This document shows, piece by piece, positions 48,546 through 64,000 of a stretch of 64,000 nt of DNA. The first letter of the stretch is position 1. The number at the start of each line of letters is the position of its first letter. This DNA comes from Lanius collurio (taxonomy: Eukaryota; Chordata; Aves; Passeriformes; Laniidae), in contig JACBWW010000028.1 of NCBI GenBank assembly GCA_020086605.1, forward strand, positions 9,183,004 to 9,247,003, given 5' to 3'. Both the position numbers and the translations under genes were made by a program. Below the pieces are notes generated by a model. The model ran no database searches. It was not told the origin of the DNA and was given only the letters and a program-made list of their open reading frames with translations.

Positions 48546-48740
48546 CCGATGCCTCGCTCGCTCAGCCCCGTCCGGTGCCGATCCCCGATGCCGGTGCCTC
48601 ACTCGCTCACTCCCGTCTGGTGCCGATCCCCGATGCCGGTGCCTCACTCGCTCACTCCCGTCTGGTGCCGATCCCCGATGCCGGTGCCTCACTCGCTCAG
48701 TCCCGTCTGGTGCCGATCCCCGATGCCGGTGCCTCACTCT
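48546..48740. repeat. 45-bp minisatellite in the CpG island
   Basis: Three near-identical 45-bp units at 48576-48620, 48621-48665 and 48666-48710 (motif GCCGATCCCCGATGCCGGTG followed by CCTCACTCGCTCACTCCCGT). A partial unit follows to about 48740, and a degenerate partial unit precedes from 48546. The third unit differs by a C-to-G change at 48700. Because 45 is divisible by three, the array creates open frames on both strands that I regard as artefacts. Confidence 0.95.
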
Positions 48741-48768
48741 CCTCAGCCCCAGCCCGCCGAGATCGAAT

Positions 48769-48780
48769 TTTGGCGCCAAA
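48769..48780. promoter_or_regulatory. Palindromic E2F-type site TTTGGCGCCAAA
   Basis: A perfect 12-base palindrome containing the E2F consensus TTTSSCGC on both strands. It lies some 850 bases upstream of the SMC2 coding start and just outside the minisatellite. SMC2 is a cell-cycle gene, so E2F control is plausible; binding is inferred, not shown. Confidence 0.7.
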
Positions 48781-49130
48781 CGCCGCAGCCGTTATGGGAG
48801 GCGCCTGATGGCGGCCGCTGCCCGGCTCGCCCCGCCCTCCCCGGCAGCAGAGGGGCGGTGCAGGGCCGCCCCCGGCGCCTTCTGGGACGGGAGGGAGCGC
48901 TGCAGGGACGCGGCCTGCAGGGACACAGCGCGCCCCTGGGCAGGCAGGCACGGCGGGCGTGGCGAGGAAAGGGCTCCTCCAGCTCTGACGGGGGCACGAT
49001 TCGGCGGAAAATGTCGGGAGCTGGCCCCTTGAGGGAGGGCGGCCTGTGGTCCCCGGGGGAGATGCGGGGTGGACGAGAAGGCAGCTGGGCGTTTGTGTGG
49101 GGTTCTGTAGCGGGGCTGAGGAGCTTGAGC

Positions 49131-50490
49131 GTTAACTAGGCTGCGGCGGGAAGTGTTTTTGTACCGCCCTGAAATTATATTAAAATGAAGGAAGTGCGGT
49201 TCTATGCTTCCAACATGAATTCCTACCATACCACCCTCCCCCCCCAAGAAAAAAAAAAAAAGAGAAAAACAACTAAGCGCCATCTATGCCTGTTCAAATC
49301 TATTGCTGTGATTTACACAGACTTGCTCCCATTCAAGTAGAATAAGGAGAACTTGTTCAAAATGTGTGAGTACGCGTCACTGGAAGTAGCTACCTACTTA
49401 TTGCTGTACAAAGCGGGAAAGCAATGTCGGCTGGGTGCGTTTACTCATGCCTGAGCATGCTTTAGTCGTGCTGTGTAAATAGACTAGGATTTTGCAGGCG
49501 GACTTCAGTCTTGCACTGTCAGTTGGATAGTGTTACTGCTGAGGTCTGAGGTAAAACTTGGTGTCCTGAACTACTGAGTTTAATGTTATTTTAGTAATTT
49601 GAAGTAATTCAGAGTGCAGGTCTACATTACACTAGGGGAAGAAATACAGTGTATTTGCTTGCTTCAGGAATTACATTGGATGCAGCTGTTTAAGGCATTA
49701 CTATGACGGCACGGCAGCTGGAAGTACTGCAGCCAGAAGCACTTTTTGGTGCCTTATCTGCTGCTCACTTGCTTACCTCTAGACACTATACTGGGAAAAA
49801 TTATTTTGAAGTATGAACAAGAATCAGGTTGATACTGTCTAACTGTACAACCATCCCTAAATGCCACTCTTTAGTTGTCGAATTGAAAATGTTCCCAGAT
49901 TATTTTTGAATCTGCTTTCTGTGGCAAATGTGCTTGAGTGTTTCTTGCCATCAAGAGGATTCCTGAGTTGTTCCTGTTAGAGGTGGCTGCTTGGACTACG
50001 CTAAAGGTGGCACCTGGTTGTTCTTCAGATGGCCAAAGCCATTATCAATGTATGGTTGATGGAGCTGGCAGCTGGGTATCTAGTACTGTACCTACTCCAG
50101 CTGCTCCTGTCTCACCCAGACTAACCTCAGCCTGAAATATGGAAATGGAAATAAAACAGAACCAATTCAGATGTGAGAGGCCTCCTGCTGTAAAGATAAC
50201 CAGGTTTGTTCACTATTTACATAAAACGTAAGAGAGATAAATAATTTCTTAAGTATTAAGAAATGAGTTCTTAAGTAGTTCTGTAACAGCTTTGACCTCA
50301 TAAGGCTTAAATTTGAGTGCTTCATTTTAAGAAATCTAAAATCCAGTTGTAGCTACTTAACATGCAGTTAGCATGTTAGAATGAATATAACACATGGTGT
50401 GAGGAAGGAGAAGAGATTTTTAGTAGCTCCCTATCTAGGAGTGGTATGGTTATTGTTATAACTTTACAGTAAAATTAGGGGAAGCAAACT
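49131..50490. other. Intergenic sequence beyond the CpG island
   Basis: A/T-rich sequence with a C-run and A13 run near 49233-49260. Otherwise I see no repeat or exon. An untranslated PTGR1 exon could lie here but cannot be picked out by eye. Confidence 0.4.
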
Positions 50491-51000
50491 TCCAGCTCTT
50501 CAAGGAGCTAGTCAGTAGAATCCTCTGGGAAACTGCCCTTTTGGACAAGGGAGTGGAACAGAGCTTACATATTTTTAAGGACCCCTTCCATAGAGCACAA
50601 GAGTTAGTGATACCCAGGCACAAAGAATTGGGTAAGAAGGGCAAGACACCAGCATGGATGAGTAGGGAGTTGCTGGTAAAACTAAAAGGCAAGAAAGAAA
50701 TGCAGAGGCAATGGAAAAGAGTGTAGGGGGTCTGATTGTGTAGGGATGGGCTGAGGAAGGCCAAGGCACATCTGGAGCTGAACTTGACAAGCGGTGCAAA
50801 GAATAGCAAGAAGGGGTTCTGCAGATATGTTACCCAAACAGGAGAGATGAAAGAAAGCGTAGACACATATACCACCATGGGAAATGCAAGGCAGGCAGAC
50901 AGGTAGCAATGGATGAGAAGGCTGAGGTACTCAACAACTCTTTTTCCTCAGTCTTCAGTGGCAAACTACCTTTCTTTCCATACCCCTCGAGGGGATGGAC
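50491..51000 (+). mobile_element. CR1 LINE ORF2 fragment (endonuclease-RT linker), decayed
   Basis: The + strand translates in one frame to LDKGVEQSLHIFKDP and PAWMSRELLVKLKGKKEMQR. After frameshifts it continues with remnants of the CR1 run that normally reads 'KAQLELNLA..KKGFYRYV..KAEVLNEFFASVF'. This is the region between the endonuclease and reverse transcriptase of avian CR1 ORF2. Stops and frame changes show it is dead, and no RT catalytic motif is included. Confidence 0.75.
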
Positions 51001-52560
51001 AGCAGTGTGGGGACTGGAGTAGCAGAGTGTTTCCTACTGTAAGTGAAGGTCTAGTGACAGGGTTGCATCTGTGAAAAATGCCATCCTAGGGGTCCCAGAG
51101 TAATGACAAAGAAGCCATGCTTCTTTCACAGTGCTTGACAGATTTTCCTCTTGCCTCTCATCAGTACTGGTCATGGGTGTGAGCTCTGACTGAGATATTT
51201 CCTATGGTCTGTAAATGTGAGCATTCATCTAGCCCTACCTCAGAGCCAAGCTGGTGAGTAAAATGGTCCCTAAATTGGAGGGTTGTCACAGCAGGACAGA
51301 GTCCATTTAGCAGCCCTTTACTAGCCCTAATTTTTGGTATCCTTATAAAAGACCCAATCAGTCATGACCTGGAAGGGCAGAATCTTTCTCCACTACCCTG
51401 AACTTGGACTCAGCTGCATCCAGAGTTCTCAGTTCCCTAGTAGAAGAATGTGACTGGTACACGTGAATGAATCCAATGTAGCATGACCAAGATGATGAAG
51501 GAAAATCAAGAGAGAAATGGCCTTGTTCAGTATCCAGAAACAAAACTATCTTGCAATAGCTTCTTCAGCTGCTTAATAAGACAGTATCAAGAGAATGGTA
51601 CCCAGCTCATCTGAGGGGAATGCATGGTAAGAGACAATAAATGTTGTTTGTGCAACAGTGCTTTCCAGTGGCACAGTGGAGAGTTCTGAGATTTCCTCCT
51701 GCCAAACCATGGCAAGGTCAGATATTAGAACAGGTTGCCTGAACAATTTCTGAAGAGACTGTGAAATGTTTATCTTTCAGAAGTAATACAACTTACATGT
51801 ACGTGTGTAGTCTGATCTGTGCTGATCACTGATCTGTGATCCCACTCTTAAAATGTTTCCTTCGACTCTCGTTGACATCTCTCTTCTTTTTTTCCTCACA
51901 TCCCTTTAATTTTTGTTTTATCTGTCTCTGTCTCCTTAATATTACAAGATAACAGGTAAAAGATAACAGATCAGAGGTATGTCTTGTATGTGCTAAGTGA
52001 GCTGGAGCAGCAAGTGTCCATCTTGAGGGAGAAGTTGGTTGTTCGTGTTACAAGCAGGAACTTGTTCAAGGTTGAAACTACCCTTGTAATATTACATAAA
52101 TCCAGAAGAGGGCTTCGGAGAGATGGGTGGTGCTTGAAAGCATCAGATTGAAGTTTGTGACTTTCCTTCTGAGTGCACTTAGTACACCATGCTGCAAGAG
52201 ATGTGCACACTGCAAGAGGGTGTTTAACCTTTGTAAAAATCTAGGCTTTTAAAAACTCAAAGTTTTTTTTGGCAACTGTAAAATCAAGCAGATTAAACAT
52301 TTCTCTCTGTGGTGCAGTAACAGGCTTGTCTCTGCAAGCCTGAGAAGTGAAACTGGGCTATAGGATGTCATTACAGCTTTGAGGAAATTTTGCATTTACT
52401 GGTGTTGCAACAGTGTTTGTCCTGTATCAACATTTAAGTAAGGCAGAAGTATAAAAAGTGCCTGAAAGCAATTTAGGGTGCTATGCAGTGACTGGGAAAG
52501 CACAGCTGGCCCTTCGAGAAGCTTCAGCTTTGTTTGTCAGCCCGTATCACCTGCCATGCC
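51001..52560. other. Intergenic sequence, nothing recognised
   Basis: Moderately A/T-rich. Short frames only. A few phrases faintly resemble CR1, but not enough to call. Confidence 0.4.
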
Positions 52561-52561
52561 C

Positions 52562-52960
52562 CACAGAACCATAGAATTGCTAAAGCTGGTAAAAGACCTT
52601 TAAGATCATCAAGTCCAACCTAGCACTGCCATGTTCACCAGTAGATGAATGTCATTTGTCCATGTAGTAGACATCCTCAAGTGCCATATCCTCATATTTT
52701 TTGGACACTTCCCGGTATGATGATTCCACTAGTTCTCTGGGCAACATGTTCCAATGCTTTACAGCCCTTTCTGTGAAGAATATTTTCATAGCTCCTATAC
52801 TAAACCTCCCTTGGCTCAGTTTAAGCTTATTTCCTCTCAACCTGTCACTTGTTACATGGAGACTAGCCCCCACCTGGCTACAACCTCCTTTCAGATGGGT
52901 GTAGAGAGTGATAAGGTTTTACTTTATGTTCAATTTCTGAGAGCTGAATGCAGCTGACCT
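52562..52960 (-). mobile_element. CR1 LINE 3' portion, - orientation
   Basis: Begins on the + strand with CACAGAACCATAGAATTGCT, the reverse complement of a CR1 terminus. The - strand translates to TSDRLRGNKLKLSQGRFSIG and FFTERAVKHWNMLPRELVES, the CR1 ORF2 C-terminus. The element is truncated at its 5' side. Confidence 0.85.
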
Positions 52961-63339
<10,379 letters not shown>

Positions 63340-63890
63340 GCTACTTTAGTGGTTTCTACAGATTACTAGTGCACTGATGAGACCTGAAGTACAGTTTCCA
63401 GTTTTGGGCCCCTCACTACAAGAAGGACTTTGAGGTGCTGGGGCATATCCAGAGAAGGGCAACACAGCTGATGAAGGATCTGGAGCACAAATCTGATGAG
63501 AAGCAGCTGAGGGAGCTGGACTTGTCTAGTATGGAGTAAAACAGGCTCAAGGAGGCCTTACTCTTCTCTACAGCTACCTGAAAGGAGGTTTGGGCAAATG
63601 GTGTTCAGTGTCTTCTCCCAGGTAACAAGTGACAGGACAACAGGAAATGGCCTCAAGCTGCACGAGGGGATGTTCAGATTGGACATCAGGAAGAATTTCT
63701 TCACACAAGAGGTTGTCGAGCATTCGAACAGGCTGCCCAGGGAACTGGTGGGCTCACCATCCCTGAAAGTGCTGAAGAAACAACTGGATGTGGCACTTCA
63801 TGCTAAGATTTAGTTGACAGGGTGGCGATTGGTCAAAGGTTGGACTCAATGATTCTGGTGGTGTTTTCCAATCTTCATGATTCTGTGGTT
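63340..63890 (+). mobile_element. CR1 LINE 3' portion in a PTGR1 intron
   Basis: A well-preserved CR1 3' part in sense with PTGR1: CCAGTTTTGGGCCCCTCACT, TATCCAGAGAAGGGCAACAC, CAACAGGAAATGGCCTCAAG and TTCTTCACACAAGAGGTTGT, then the terminus near 63890 (CTTCATGATTCTGTGGTTT). The frame at 63598-63813 encodes the ORF2 C-terminus (RLDIRKNFFTQEVVEHSNRL). It looks younger than the other CR1 copies but is 5'-truncated. Confidence 0.92.
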
Positions 63891-64000
63891 TACCTACGTC
63901 CTGGGGTGACTGTATGATACTGTATTCCCTATCATCTGCCCTATGCCAGACATGAATCCTGTGCCTTCCTGTGTCTTTAGGTTGTTTCTCAGGAGAGGGC

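Larger units (their letters stand above)
48240..49130. promoter_or_regulatory. CpG island, probable SMC2 promoter
   Basis: A sharp change from A/T-rich DNA to GC-rich sequence dense in CG dinucleotides, immediately upstream of the SMC2 coding start. It holds a palindromic E2F-type site and a minisatellite, and no TATA box is evident. Because the first coding exon begins with a splice acceptor, the SMC2 start site and an untranslated exon are expected inside or near this island. The island could also fire toward PTGR1 on the + strand, but I could not identify a + strand first exon. Confidence 0.75.

Noticed and set aside
48546..48740. Direct repeats considered as a CRISPR array
   Set aside because: The units are contiguous without spacers and lie in a vertebrate CpG island.
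48233..49139. Several overlapping long open frames (163 to 228 codons) on both strands of the CpG island
   Set aside because: They arise from GC-rich, stop-poor sequence and a 45-bp repeat whose length is a multiple of three. They are Arg/Pro/Ala-rich, present in several frames at once and resemble no protein family.
50456..50878. A 140-codon frame on the - strand
   Set aside because: It is the antisense shadow of the CR1 ORF2 fragment on the + strand.

Overview
The window is vertebrate nuclear DNA, almost certainly from a bird and probably outside the chicken/duck lineages. The genes are split into many short exons with GT/AG borders. The repeats are degraded CR1 LINEs plus one LTR relic of a type I associate with Neoaves, and one CpG island is present. 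No prokaryotic, CRISPR, tRNA or rRNA feature was found.

Layout. (1) Bases 187-24251, + strand: 27 consecutive coding exons giving the C-terminal 990 residues of ECPAS (ECM29/KIAA0368), a HEAT-repeat proteasome adaptor. Every junction keeps frame. The 5' part of the gene lies left of the window. A long 3' UTR follows, ending near 26.93 kb. (2) Bases 28066-47922, - strand: a complete SMC2 gene (condensin ATPase) in 24 coding exons, 1208 codons, with no stop or frameshift. It converges tail to tail on ECPAS. Its 5' end lies at a CpG island (about 48.24-49.13 kb) that holds a 45-bp minisatellite and a palindromic E2F-type site. (3) About 49.1-58.4 kb: gene-poor DNA with CR1 fragments. (4) Bases 58407-62568, + strand: the first four coding exons of PTGR1 (prostaglandin reductase 1), which runs off the right edge.

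The three genes do not form a pathway. ECPAS acts in proteasome quality control, SMC2 in mitotic chromosome compaction and PTGR1 in eicosanoid/alkenal reduction. Their interest lies in arrangement and divergence. ECPAS and PTGR1 are near neighbours in human 9q31.3, while human SMC2 lies several megabases away. The SMC2 here keeps every ATPase motif but departs from vertebrate SMC2, as I remember it, at hinge and head positions that are normally very conserved. It also uses a GC 5' splice site and has mobile elements within tens of bases of two exons. The leading hypothesis is a relocated or duplicated, fast-evolving but intact SMC2 copy. This needs alignment and a search for a second SMC2 in the same genome. 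All comparisons with other species are from memory; exon structures and reading frames were read directly from the sequence.
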